Shown: positions 19,186 to 31,300 of the stretch, one piece after another
Position numbering within the stretch: position 1 is the stretch's first letter
Layout: each line of letters opens with the position of its first letter
Position numbers and translations under genes: made by a program
Origin: Monosporascus cannonballus
Lineage: Eukaryota; Ascomycota; Sordariomycetes; Xylariales
DNA length: 64,000 nt
Reading direction: 5' to 3'
Assembly (NCBI GenBank): GCA_004154925.1
Contig: QJNS01000007.1
Location: 1 to 64,000, forward strand
Notes under the pieces: generated by a model
Told to the model about the DNA's origin: nothing
Database searches by the model: none
Seen by the model: the letters and a program-made list of their open reading frames with translations, nothing else

Positions 19186-22043
19186 TTTGGCGGTATTATA
19201 CAGTAACGGGCAGAAGCAAGGAAGAAAATCAAATAGTCAGGACGGAAATGAATATATCAAGGATAGAAAGCAATATAATCTACCAAGGAGTCAGCAATTA
19301 GTTGATCTATGCATCGTATGGCTGCGAAGTCATAAAGAAGTCATCCGTAGAGACCAACAGTCAAAGTGCAGGTCACACCGTCTCCCACAGCCGTGCGACG
19401 GACGAGGGCGTAGGTGCGGTATGATAGAATGCAGCTCTGCTTGTGAACGGGACCCGAGTAACAGGAGCTGAAACGAATAGATAAAGAGAGATTGGTTTCA
19501 CCGACTTAAACAGTCTTCAAAGAACACTCGGGTGACGGCTCTCAATTCCAATGAGGTGTCTTGTCTCCTCTAAGCGATTTAGGCCGTCCCCCTTTCCCGA
19601 CCGAGACGCTCACTTCACCGACAAGTTGCGATGGAAAATGGTCAAGCAAAAAGAGTTGAGAGAAAGAGAAGGTCTACGTCAAGGAAATTCTACGAAGCAC
19701 AGCTTCCATGGGACCCCTAACTCTACAGCTCTAGCGTGGTGTTACGACTTGATGAACATCCTGCCCAGCCCCTTGTCGGCCCTTGCCTTAGCGCAGCACC
19801 CCCCACTTCTTGGTACCGGGGTCTCATTGGTAACCGTATACCTACATATGTACCTGCACTCTTCTGGAGTCTTCCTTTCCTAGCGTTACTGGACCCTGAC
19901 ATGAAAGACTTTGAAGAGACGAGTTTCGGAAGTTCCCAATTTTTCCCACGAGCTGGAAGAGTCGTGACAACAACTCCAGCAAGAAATATCTAATTCAAAG
20001 CGTTTGCTTACCCGTCTAACCCTATAATCCCGCTAAACCCGGGACCATGTTGTATTACCCCTCCTCACGGTGGGTTGCTTTACCCCTCCACGCCCTATTA
20101 CTGCCAAGACAATTATTTGCTCCGATCGCAAGAAAATGCCCCGCGTAACTCCGACAGCCCCCCGATTCTACACCAGCCCTTCACCGCTCAATTGAGCTTG
20201 CAATATCGCTTTGGAACCGGAGTATCCCGGCGGTCCTCCTCCAAGGTCCCCCTTCCGAGCCCTATACGGGCAATCCGGGCAACGTCACCATCCAGTTCAA
20301 AAGGCAACGGCTTAGAATTGCTGTTGCCTTGGCCGAAGAAGAGATTGACCTAATCAGCTTGTCTAGCAAGTCCTTGATGCAATCCGTCCATCCATCCACT
20401 TACCCATCCTCTGAGCTCTCCAGCCAGCTAGGTAGATTGCTGTGGTCTCCTATCAACCGCCTTGCTACTGTAACCCTTACCAGAACTGGTCGGTGGCGTT
20501 AGCGTGCCGTCTGTGAACGGCAAGCTAGCCCCGAGCTCGCAGACCAAATCCTGGCAGCTCAGCCGTGTAGCGATGCGGGCGAGGGTTAGCAAGAGGCGAC
20601 CAAGGAAGTTCGGGAAGTACGAGTCCGGGAACGAGAACGAGTACTTGTCGGTGGCTCCGTCAGATCTAGGGCCGGGATCTTCGGTTCGGAGAACTATGGG
20701 TATAGAAATTGTGAAGGCGTTTAGAAATAACAAAGCAGGGGGTGCTAATGGCGGTGAGATTCTCGAGTGTCGGGGATGCTGTCTGCGACGTGCTGAAATT
20801 GCCGTTCCCGAAGGTTGAGCTGTGATTTTCCGATAATATCGGCAAGCCACACTCCTTGGGAGACCGAAATCAAGTTCGAACTCAATTCCCCCATGCCCAT
20901 CCCGGAAGAATTGTGTCAGTAGTAGTCCAAGATCGACGTCCTAGTGGAGTGATGCACCGCCATGATAGGTTAACTCTCAGGGGATGAATTCTTGGTGAGA
21001 ATTTCAAGCTACGGAGTGAACGCTTCGTATATGCTGTTTTGTGTTTGAAATATGGCTTATTGCTGATGGTGTGTTATGTATAACTTGCCGCTTCCTTCCC
21101 CTCTACATACTAAGCCGGGATGGGGGGACAAATGAGTAAGCCCAGTCACCACTTGCTTTATCGACGTTGGGCTAGAACATTCGGAGCCCACTTACGTTCT
21201 GTGGCATTGTCATTGATGCCGATAACTGTCGGCGTTGGTGGGGTGTTTTGTATTCATCTACAGCCGTCCCAGCGATACCAGGTTACTCCTGAAGGATACA
21301 TCAGATTCTAGCTCTATATCACCATAGCAGCAAACATTTGGCGTAGCCTGAATCAAGCCTAAGGATGAGTAATCGACAACTTGACACTCAAGCCTAACAA
21401 CTAGGAGGCATGAGTGGTATCATCGTACATGCATACCGTTCGTGCGTCCAAGCAGAATGCCAATATATAATTCATGAAGATTATTTGGAATACGTTCGTT
21501 TCTCGGATTAGATCGCACTGCATCCGTGGGGACAGTAGCTTTCGTCGTCGTATTGTGATGGTACGTTTAAGGCTCTGAGCGTATTACACCTGCGAGTATA
21601 AAAAGCTCGTCGCAAGATGCAACAGGCTTTCCAGACTGATACTGTTGTGAATGTCTATAAGCATGCTCCTATTTTCAACCGATATCGGCCCTTCGAAAGA
21701 CGCGTACGTCATCTTACGTTTGAGTTAACCCCTTGATATCTCTTCAAGGTCGGTTAATTCCGACTCGCCAGGTTTATGTGAAACCAAAAACAAGGCGAAT
21801 CATGTGCTGTCCAACCATTAATGGGTATGAGTGTTTCTCGTAGCAAATTCTTTTGATTATCCTATCTACTAAATATGTGATGGGGGGATATTGATGAGAT
21901 CCCGTAAAATTGGGCCGATACTGAAGTTGCTATAACTACCACCATAAGCACTATGACGCTAGGATAGGCGGTTGCCGGTGAGTGTCAATACCAGAGGAGC
22001 TGATTCACCACGGAGTCTCTACGTCTGTTGAATTGTCTAAAAC
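19186..22043. other. Intergenic region with one coding-like stretch
   Basis: The first few hundred bases above 19185 must include the MTHFR promoter. On the plus strand at about 20250-20510 one frame reads EPYTGNPGNVTIQFKRQRLR then IAVALAEEEIDLISLSSKSL and on to INRLATVTLTRTGRWR before a stop; the amino-acid pattern looks like protein. A possible start, AAGAAAATGCCCCGC, lies near 20130 but is in another frame. Both strands are open at 20428-20850 (140 codons minus, 104 codons plus). I could not build a gene or recognise a family. From 20900 to 22043 I see nothing. Confidence 0.4.
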
Positions 22044-23088
22044 CTAGGTCAAGTCAATGACCTCGTAAGGCTTGCCGTCTGCGTGGTTGGGAACGGCGGA
22101 ACTAGCGCCAGAGTTGGGGGACTTCCCTATCAGCGGCTTATCAGGTACGGCGCTTGAGGAAGACGAGGCTGTCGTAGTGTCCTCCAGGTCGATAACTTGA
22201 CCGGGATGCTGCTTTTTGTTCCGCTTCTGCTCATGTTGAGGAAGGTCATCTGAAGCAGCATCAAGGCTCTTGGGAGCTTGAGATGACTCTAGCGGTCTTT
22301 TTGTACTACCCGATGCTGATAGCGCATCCGAAATAGCGGCTTTCATATCTCGGAGAAGGCCTGGATAATCAGGTTTCTTGGGTCTACTGTCGTAGGGTGA
22401 GGTAAGCTGCGTCACGTGAGAATTTGCCGCCTGCTGGCGGAGGAGCTCGTCCAATATCTTAGGCGCTCGTTCCCGAACGTGTCGCTGCAAAAAGGTTTTG
22501 CCAGGAACCGTGGTCTCACGCCGAATGTAATCCAACAAGAGGCATCGCCACGCCATGTATTGGACGAAGTTGTTGAATGCTGGGTTGTTATCCCTCTGGG
22601 GCTCGTGCTTGTATGGCTCGTTATCCAGCAGGGATCTTATGGTGATGAGAACTGCGTGGGTGAGTAGGAAGCGCCCATCAACGGTGCCAAAGATGTGGAG
22701 GCTAACCTGTGTGGCAATTCATGCCAAAGGCCCATGGCTCGCCCGCCCATGTCCCAAGTATGCTGAGGCAGACTTTACCCTCGGCATACAGGTTTGGATG
22801 TATTCTCTCCCCGGAATGTTGAACGAACTTAACCTCCGGCAGCACCTTATACCCTTCTTAGTTTTATAATTGAAGACGAATGGCGGCACTCACCAGGGGA
22901 TATCTCTCAGGGATTTTGAAGCAAAGTTTGACAAGCTTGTGCTGGTAAAGTGTGTCGTCTGGTCCTAGAATGTAAGCCTCAAAGTTAAGCAGATGATTAT
23001 CCTGAAAATGAACAAAATAGTCCGGGTTCTCTTTCTCAAGGATCTCCCTCTCCCTGGTCATGCGCTTTATATGCAAGGGCGTCGTCAT
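22044..23088 (-). CDS. UBE2Z-like ubiquitin-conjugating enzyme E2 with C-terminal VIDL motifs
   Basis: Three exons, 22894-23088, 22707-22845 and 22044-22651, give 313 residues. The UBC fold spans about 1-165: TPLHIKRMTREREILEKENP, FEAYILGPDDTLYQHKLVKL, PERYPLVLPEVKFVQ, then the HPN tripeptide (His81-Pro-Asn83) and the active-site Cys91 in GKVCLSILGTW. It continues through ITIRSLLDNEPYKHEPQRDN and NPAFNNFVQYMAWRCLLLDY. The motif order and VCLSILGTW are those of UBE2Z-type E2s, which accept ubiquitin (or FAT10 in animals) from an E1. The remaining half is disordered, Ser-rich and lysine-rich. It contains VIDLE (264-268) and ends in VIDLT (309-313), both fitting SUMO-interaction motifs. Introns of 48 and 55 nt join in frame. 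The catalytic machinery is complete. Confidence 0.9.
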
Positions 23089-23870
23089 GGTGGAGGAGGT
23101 CCAAGAGCAGGATATGAACGGTATACAATGATGGTGGATAAGATCAAGTGGTCCCTTGTGCGAGCTCTATGAGGGTTCGGTGAGAATGTGGGAAATTTCA
23201 GATGAATGGCAAATGTCAAAGCGCAGCCAGAGGCACTACACGTCGGTGATGAAGAGGGCTGTGGCGTTCCCCGGGAGCTTTGACGATCTGTTTCCAGACC
23301 TTGGCGGAAGCCGCTGAGCAAAAACTAGCGGAGACGCTAGATTGTAGCATATCTTGCAAGTAGCAGCCTCCGAAACGGAGAAAGGAAGGAAGAAGCGCGA
23401 ATGCTAGGTACCTAAGGAAAAGAAGACTTCTAGAGCACTTAAATATCGATTCATTAGGGTCTACCTACTACAAGATATTGTTGAAAGGTGGAATGCCGTC
23501 CCAAATTCGCTCCTACCAATGTGGCTGAGTTGGGTGTGGCTGGTACCCATCTACCTGGAGCCTAGGTAAGCCATAGCCCCTTACGAGTAGACGGAGCGCT
23601 GATCAGCAGGCCTAAGTATTTACCCTTAAGGCGCCTAACCACAACACCTAGGACTACCGGTATTCTCTGATCACCAAAAAGATAAACATGTCGGACGCCT
23701 TTGGGGTGGCTGATAGGATGCGACTGGCCGACTTCTGTGCCAATATAGCATATCCGTGAGCCGATACCCTCTCTATGCGTACTTTTCCTTCTCCTTTGCT
23801 AGTAGTCGGCTACCTATGATACGCCCCATTGGCACCCGGTTGAGCCCTGGCCTTCTAATCGCCGTACCTC
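23089..23870. other. Intergenic region upstream of the E2 gene
   Basis: It contains the E2 promoter and then sequence up to the transposon relic. No open frame beyond 78 codons and no recognisable motif. TAGGTACCTAAGG-like and CCTAGG-like short words recur (for example 23406-23416 and 23561-23566), as elsewhere in the intergenic DNA of this window, but no defined repeat could be drawn. Confidence 0.4.
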
Positions 23871-23872
23871 TA

Positions 23873-23896
23873 CAGTGGGGGTGCAAAAGTCTCGGT
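23873..23896 (+). repeat. Left terminal inverted repeat of the Tc1/mariner relic
   Basis: The 24-base arm begins CAGTGGGGGTGCAAAAG and ends CTCGGT. It matches the reverse complement of 25241-25264 with a single mismatch (G against C at position 6). The TA target duplication precedes it. Confidence 0.93.
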
Positions 23897-25240
23897 AAAT
23901 TTCTGCACGCTCCACAAAAACGCGTATTTCTTCCACTTTAACGCCAACACCCTTTATACTTCAATCATAAGTAAACAACCTAATTTGGGTCCAATTGCTT
24001 CGCGAAAAGAATAGTCGCCTTATACAAGAACGAAATGGAAGTCCGAAAAAGATTTAGGCGACGGCTTTATCGAAATCGCGAGAAAATACGGAATATCTTT
24101 TATTACCGTCTAGAGCGTTTATAATCGTTATACGTATCAAAATTTAACCTAATTTTTATTACGTTTAAGTTACCCATATAAATTTCGGCCGGTTTATGAA
24201 AGATATTTATAACGATTTATCAACTTTAATCCTTTTATATTTATCGTTAATTTTACCGAATTATATTATTTATATATTTTAAATAAATTTTAACGGAATA
24301 ATTTTGCCGGAAAGGGATAATATATTAATACGTATTTTAACGTCCGTTTTTAATTCCGGAATATACGAAATAATTTTTTTTTTTAAATTTTGGAATATTA
24401 CGATAAATTTTTCGAATAATAACGAAAAGTTTTATTTAGCGATAAAACGAATATGGACCGTAATTATAATAAACGGGTGCAATAGGTTTTCCGCCGAAAA
24501 AGTTTTTAATATATTATTTTTATTTTATTTTAATTATTACGTTAATTATTAACCGTTTTTTAAATAAAAAAAAATCCCGTTTACTATCTAAATATATATA
24601 ATCCTAATATAAAAAACCGGCCAAATACAAATGTTTTAAGGTGGTATCCGGTATAAAAAACGAAACTTCCTAATAACTCTTAATAAGAACTCCGAAACCG
24701 CCCGGAGCGGAATAACCGGCCGCGTTTATCGTAATTATTTCGATAAATATCTTCTCGAATATCTCGATAACGACTTTATTTTTATACAAAATAACGTTTT
24801 TATTTATATTGCCCGAATCGTAAAAGAATAGCTTTAAAGACAAGCCGTCGAAATGCTGGAATAACCTTTATATTCGCCCAATTTAAACTTTATCGAATAC
24901 GTATAAAAATTATTAAAAAAACGCATCTAAAAAAACCGAAACTTAAGTTATTCAGTAATATGCAAAAAGTATTAGATTTACTTATTATTATTATAATTAC
25001 TATATGGAAAAAATTTATAAAAAGTATACTAAATAACTTAATAAATAATATATTAAGATAAATCGAAGTTATAAATGCAGCTTAAGGCTGGTATATAAAA
25101 TATTAAAGTAGCTTACCGTATGCGCAATTTATTTATCTATATATGATTAAAATCGCTAGGAATTTTATTAAGGGTTGGTGGAAAAACGTATAAGTGAAGT
25201 TGTGAAGGTGGTAGTTGGAAATATGGGGTGTGGAGATTAA

Positions 25241-25264
25241 ACCGAGACTTTTGCACCCCGACTG
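25241..25264 (-). repeat. Right terminal inverted repeat of the Tc1/mariner relic
   Basis: It begins ACCGAGACTTTTGCACC and ends GACTG, followed by TA at 25265-25266. It pairs with the left arm over 24 bases with one mismatch. Similarity fades just inside both arms. Confidence 0.93.
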
Positions 25265-25266
25265 TA

Positions 25267-28200
25267 AGTTAGCCAGACCCACCAGGTCCCAAAGGACGCG
25301 CCATGGCATTGCTCGCTCGCAATCTAGCAGTCTAGCACCGCTGCCATCGAACTTCTCTGCCATACTATAGCTCTAGACGCCAAGGGCGTCGAAGAGGTAC
25401 CTGACTCGAGCAATCCGAGGCTGGGTCTCAGCTCTATAATTTCGAGTCTCTTCTTGTCGTGGCACAACAAGGATGCCCGTGGCAGTGTCCTTGGTGGCCG
25501 CCGTTGCACCTGCATCATGTTAAATTACTTCCTGCACACCATTCTCATCTGTATTGGCTGTTAAATGCTGACCATCGTCATCACTGTCGAAGGATGAACT
25601 GAAGATGCATTGGCCGTCCGAGTATAGTCACTCTGTGCTCCATAAAGGGAGAAGCAAGGGATTCGTCTTCGGCAGCAAGTGCCTCTCCAGTAAACACGAG
25701 AGGAACCCATAGGAGACGGCCAGTGATCCCTCAAACGGAAGCAACATCACAGGACCAGATCCACCTAGTATGGGATAGGCCGCGCTGCAATAGTTGCCTC
25801 CATACGGCAACCGTTGCTTGCTATGGATGTCGCTATTGAGGAGAACGGTTTCCAGTTGGCCGCATAATTATGCTCGTACGCCGCGTTCCTGGGCTCTTGC
25901 CCTCTTATCAGGCCTTCCAACACCCTTTTTCTTGGGCTGTGGTTCACTAATTGATATGGACGCTTCGAACCACAATTAGATGGTTTCCGATGGTGAGTGG
26001 CCGCGCCTTGAATATATCCTAGACACATAGCTGCCTTGGCCACTCTTCGCAGTATTACAAAGCCCCTGAATATCTAACCAGCGGTGCATTAGCCACCGTT
26101 CATGCTTAAGATCGGGAACAATCGATCTCATATACCGTACTGGCCGAAAAAAGACGGCTCTCGCGATACATCAACGGGATGTCGCGACCATACCTTAGAA
26201 CCATTGCGGTATATCAGGAGGCCCCTGAGCACCGAATGAACTCCAATGCGCTAGGAAGGCCGGGTTTCTTGTAGCTCCGGTTAATGTATATCTCTTCCTC
26301 AGTTCCGGATGAGCTGTTTTACGGCAAAATGGATACCTAATGTAGAACAGTGTCCCATAATCGTTCAGGATCTAGCAGCAAGGTGCGCCGTAACCCGAAC
26401 TGCATTACTGCATTGGTTCTGCTATTACTTCGAAAGCCGCCACAAGACCTAGAGTAACGTCCTGTCGAACTGGATGATGAAATCACGGAACCTAGAGACA
26501 GTAACGTCGAAAGCTAGCGCCAGCAACCCAAGAAACATGAAGTCCAACGTCCCAATCACCTACATTACTCGTTAATTCACTCATCGGATTTTGTCTTTCA
26601 TCTTCCCGGCCTCCATACAGTATTGCGTCCTAACTCAGGTTCATGATCCTCCCGTTTACGTCTTCAGCGGCCCCTGACATGTACAGCACACTGCGACATG
26701 CTAGGCGGATGCACCATGCATCTGACAGTTTGTCTTGCATAAGACATGCTATCAAGTTAGACTCATGCGGCAGATCTGTCTGAAACCCAAGAAGGTAATT
26801 GCGTGCTTAGGGAGTTGACAGTCGCTACCTCAGCATGCCTCTTTTCAGCTCAACCACTTACGTTACTAACTATCGAATGCCGCTAGTTAACTGACTCTCG
26901 ATATAGGTATATAGCATGTTAGAGATTTTATCTCTGGGGTGAAGCCTGAAATGACACGTTCTGGGATTATCATCAGACATGCCCGCAGAGCTCATAGTTC
27001 GCCAGCGACTGTGATCCCGGTTTGTGGCGAAGCCCAAACCAGAGAAGCGATTTTGTTATATAGGCCATTGCTACTTGCCTTATAGTGATCTGGGAGATGG
27101 GACCTGGAAACTTCCGCTCGTAGTGGAGAGGCTTGAGATGTTGTAGGGGTCGTGTTGTAGGTGGTACCGTGCCATTTACGGGAGGGGCCTGACTAGCGAG
27201 GCCCGCACTCGTTCCCTGGCGGTGCGCCGGGATATGGGAGCTACAACCTACCGATAAGATCCTCCCCGCGACCGGCCCGAAAATTGACGTCCCCATTGAC
27301 GACCTACCCAAAAACGAGTATCACTCGCCAAGACTCTAAGGGTCCCATGATTCAACGACCCCGCTTCACCCTGTTCCGGCTTCAGCAGAATCACCGGGGG
27401 CGGCGGGTTGATGCAAGTGAGACTATTGTAGGCAGCCACGGAGACGGGCTATTCCTAGTGAACACTGCATCCCCGCAAGGCCCCGGAGTATGGGAGCCCC
27501 ACCGCAAACTTCTTCCCAAGATAAGCCAACGCTTCGCAATGCCTAGCCAGATCTTCCATGCAGATAAACACTAACCGAAAGAAGGCACTGAGTCACACTT
27601 ACCTAGGCACATATCGATCGTCACTGATGACAGATTTCTGATTCCTATAAACACGTTGGGCAGTCTCGTAGCGAATTGGCTAATCCGATGTGGTAAGAGT
27701 CAAGCAACTGCGATCTAGGAGCGCACATGAGCTGACCGGCGCTCGCCTAGGCAGCTTATAGGGGAGCCGGCCAATAAGCAGGGCTCTCTCCACATGACCC
27801 CACAACTCAGCCCCATCTTGCGCCCTTCGTCTTGTCAATACAAGGGCGGACGCTAGCCCCCGCGCTAGCACAGCTGTATTCTCCTGCTTGTCCGGTACAC
27901 CTACCGATAAACGTTGCTTCCAATGAGCAACCCTCTTCGAGTCCGATAATGAGTGGCTCTTTGCAATATGCTCCTGTAAACTTTAGCAATGTTCGGACGA
28001 CATTAATTCTGTATTTCAAGGAACGGCCCGATTGGACACGTTGTGAATCTCTTTTCCCCGTTTTGGTGCTCTAGCTGTGCTTACGTCACTCTGTCCCCCT
28101 TCATCGCTATCTCTTGGCTAGGTCGGCACTGGATATACCGGAATTCTCTTTTATTCATTCGTACCCTTAACCTTGACCCCTTCTCCCCGAATAATTCCAT

Positions 28201-28353
28201 AACCGGCCTGCAAAGTCTCTTTTTGTAAGCTGAAGGAACACGGATCGTACTCTTCTTCCCCGCGCCCTTCTGCTATGCTCTCGACATATTGACATGCCCA
28301 TCGTCCATTGACTTGGGCCTTGGAGTATTCCGGCGCAAGCACGCGCCCTTTAA
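25267..28353. other. Long intergenic region, no supported gene
   Basis: About 3.1 kb lies between the transposon relic and the homeodomain gene. Base composition returns to normal immediately after the right repeat. Open frames up to 112 codons (26973-27311, minus) and 96 codons (27284-27574, plus) overlap on opposite strands and match nothing I know. Minus-strand protein-like pieces (for example GVILLKPEQGEAGS-like near 27380) suggest decayed coding DNA, without identification. The last 200 bases are pyrimidine-rich and are the likely promoter of the downstream gene. Confidence 0.4.
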
Positions 28354-31300
28354 ATGACCACAATTAACGAGCTGGGAGAGATGGACATCGTGGACTGGGG
28401 CGCAGCCGCTGCCGGCACCGGCTTCGACTTGCCTGCCGTCTCGGAGGACGTAGCCAATTCACTAGAGGCGGCTCTTGCCTCTGATCAACCAGACATGGAT
28501 CTCGTATTTCAAGACATCGACGGCGACGAGTGGGCAAACTGGGCCATCGAGCACTTTACGTCGACTCAGATAGCCAACGACGCCGGTGTCCCGGCGGACC
28601 CCAACACTAACATGGAGGGCCACGATCCGTGTGCCACCATGTACTGGGAGACCCCGGAGACTCCTTGCAACCATTGCGCCGTAGGTGGTTATCAGTGTAA
28701 ACGAATCCGGGAGGGTAAATACAAGGGCTACTGTACTAGTTGTGTTGCGCTGCGATGCGGATGCAGCTTCGGGCCGCTGACCAACAATCTCACCGCCGAG
28801 GCAGGCGCGACATTCCCAGCAAATCCTTGGCCGATCATGGGCGATAGACCAGAGACGTCAATTTTGCTCGAGGACGACTTGGCCGCTATCATCAACTCGG
28901 AGGCCCCAGGGCTCGTCTCGGTGGCAGATGAGAACGCCGAAAAGCAACCCCCACCACAGAACCCTCAGAATATGCCTAAGATTGGCGCCAGGTTCTCCAG
29001 GGAGTCAGTCAAGATCCTTAAAAACTGGGTATCGACCCATAGCAGGCATCCCTATCCCACCGAAGAGGAAAAGGAGAACCTTCAGAGAATGACCGGGCTG
29101 AGTAAGACGCAAATTACGAACTGGCTCGCGAATGCCCGACGACGCGGCAAGATTCACATAACGAGGGCTACTTCTCCTCATATCGGCCGTGGATATGCCC
29201 AAGCCATTGACATTCCCCAGCGCCCAGGCACGCCAAGCCTTTTTGCGAACATGAACCCTCTGCAGCGTTGGGCCCACTCGCCGCCGGAAAATGAACCCGC
29301 CTCCGTTACGGCCATTGCCCGTGCCGTGTCAGCGTCATATTCCCAGACGTCATCCACATCTGGCCGGAACAGTCCTTATATCTCCACCTTCTCAGATGAC
29401 GGGTCCAGCAGGTCTCTGTGCAACCAGTCCTCGGCCAGCAGCTTTGGGACCTCCCACTCCAGCGGTGGGTCCTTCGCTTCGTCCTTTTCCCATAACTCTC
29501 GGGGCTCCTCTGTTCCTTCGTTTGTTCGGACGCGGGGCCGACGTCGCCGTAGGAGGGCTCCTCCGAAGCGAGCAGAGGAGGCCTTAAGCCAACCTCTGAG
29601 GACCTTCCAGTGTACTTTCTGCACGGAAACCTTTAGGACAAAACACGATTGGCAACGGCACGAGAAATCTCTGCACCTGTCCCTTGAGCGATGGGTGTGT
29701 TGCCCAAGCGGGCCGAGGGATGTGAACCCCGAGAACAATACCCTTAGTTGTGTCTTCTGTGGTCTGGCCAGCCCCGACGATGCCCATGTGGAGTCACATA
29801 ATTATTCTGGCTGCATCGAGCGGACGCAAGTGGAAAGGACCTTCTACAGAAAGGACCACCTGCGGCAACATTTGAAACTAGTGCATAATGCCAAGTTTCT
29901 CCAGTGGTCCATGGATAAGTGGCGGGTGAATTCACCAGAGATCCGATCGCGGTGTGGTTTCTGTGGGATCATCATGGATAGCTGGTCCATGCGAGTCGAT
30001 CACCTGGCCGAACACTTCAAGACGGGTAATACCATGGCGGACTGGAAGGGTGACTGGGGTTTCGAAGCCCCCGTGCTCCAAATGGTTGAAAACTCTATTC
30101 CACCCTGTGAGATGACCGGCATGGCTCCTTTCGCACGCTATAGCTAACATATTGTGATAGATATGATCCACGATGAAAGGCAAACACCTCTGCCGTACAT
30201 GGCGAGCCATAACGGTCCATGGACGCCGAGTAACGCCTACGAGCTCCTAAAGGTTGAACTGCAGTATTGGATATCTAACCGGATTAACGATACTGGTAAC
30301 CCGCCGACCGACGCCGAGATACAATATGAGGCCTGCCGTGTGATATTCAGTGCCGATGCCCTGTCGAGAAGCCCTTCCGGAATCGAATCTTCCTGGCTTC
30401 GTGATTTGGTCATGTCTTCTGATGAAGTGACTGGCAGTGCAGTGTATCGGCCAATCCGGAACTCGGCAGAGGGTTGCATGTCCGCACTTCGCATCAATGG
30501 CAAGAACAACATCTTCGAGGGCTGCCCCTTCGAGAGGCAGCTGCAGGAGTATGTCAAAGCCAAGGAGCTACTTGGCCTAACGGCGATGGACCATGAGCTC
30601 CAAGTCGAGGCGTGTCGAATTATTAGCAGGACCGAGGAGAGTTCTAGTAATCCTTCGGACCAAGTGGCAAACTGGCTACTCAGGTTGATACACAACTCGC
30701 CGAAATGGCTAGAGGGATTCAGACAGCGTGCCCACCTGCCTCGAAGCGAAGATATTGTGCACATCGACAAGCGATCCAAAGATGCAAAGACAATAGATTC
30801 TACCATCTACAATTATAGCAGGCTGGAGCGAGAGTTAGCAGAGTTCCTTCAAGCACAGCGGTCGTTAGGAACCGAGCCGACAGACGCCGCTCTGCAACGG
30901 CAAGCCCGGGTTATTATTTACGATATCGATGACGAATGGAACCAGACGGCCGCTGATGACAGAGAGTGGCTATCGCATTTCCGACAGCGACATCCCCCCT
31001 TGAATGGGTCGTCGACGTCCGCCTCAGGCGGCCTCTCGACGGAATACATCGCATCACCTTCTCTACAACGCGGAAGGCAGTCTGACATGCGAGGTCCTGA
31101 CATTACAGCCTCGCCGCTAGGATCGGGCAGCTCTAACACGGAGCACTTGGGGGGTTCGGCATTCTCCAACACCAAGAACACCCAGATGAAGATAGGTGCC
31201 TTGTTCAATGACGCCAATTGCTATCGTCGCCTCGCTCGGTGCCTCACACGCTTCGTAGCATCGACAATGTCGACGAACAACCCGAACCGACACGTCCCGA

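Larger units (their letters stand above)
23873..25264 (+). mobile_element. Tc1/mariner transposon relic, AT-mutated
   Basis: The element is 1392 bp, bounded by 24-bp inverted terminal repeats and by TA on both sides (23871-23872 and 25265-25266), the target duplication of the Tc1/mariner superfamily. Inside, a plus-strand transposase is readable only through stops. An HTH-like stretch, ARKYGISFITV...SVYNRY, lies near 24090-24150. The segment before the last catalytic Asp/Glu region, LYSPNLNFIEYV...KLLKKR, lies near 24860-24935; intact relatives read W-P-x-Y-S-P-D-L-N-P-I-E. The interior is strongly AT-rich, with TA and TTA excess, while the flanks are near 50% GC. This contrast fits repeat-induced point mutation (C:G to T:A). 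Its length suits an impala-size element. It cannot encode a working transposase. Confidence 0.9.
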
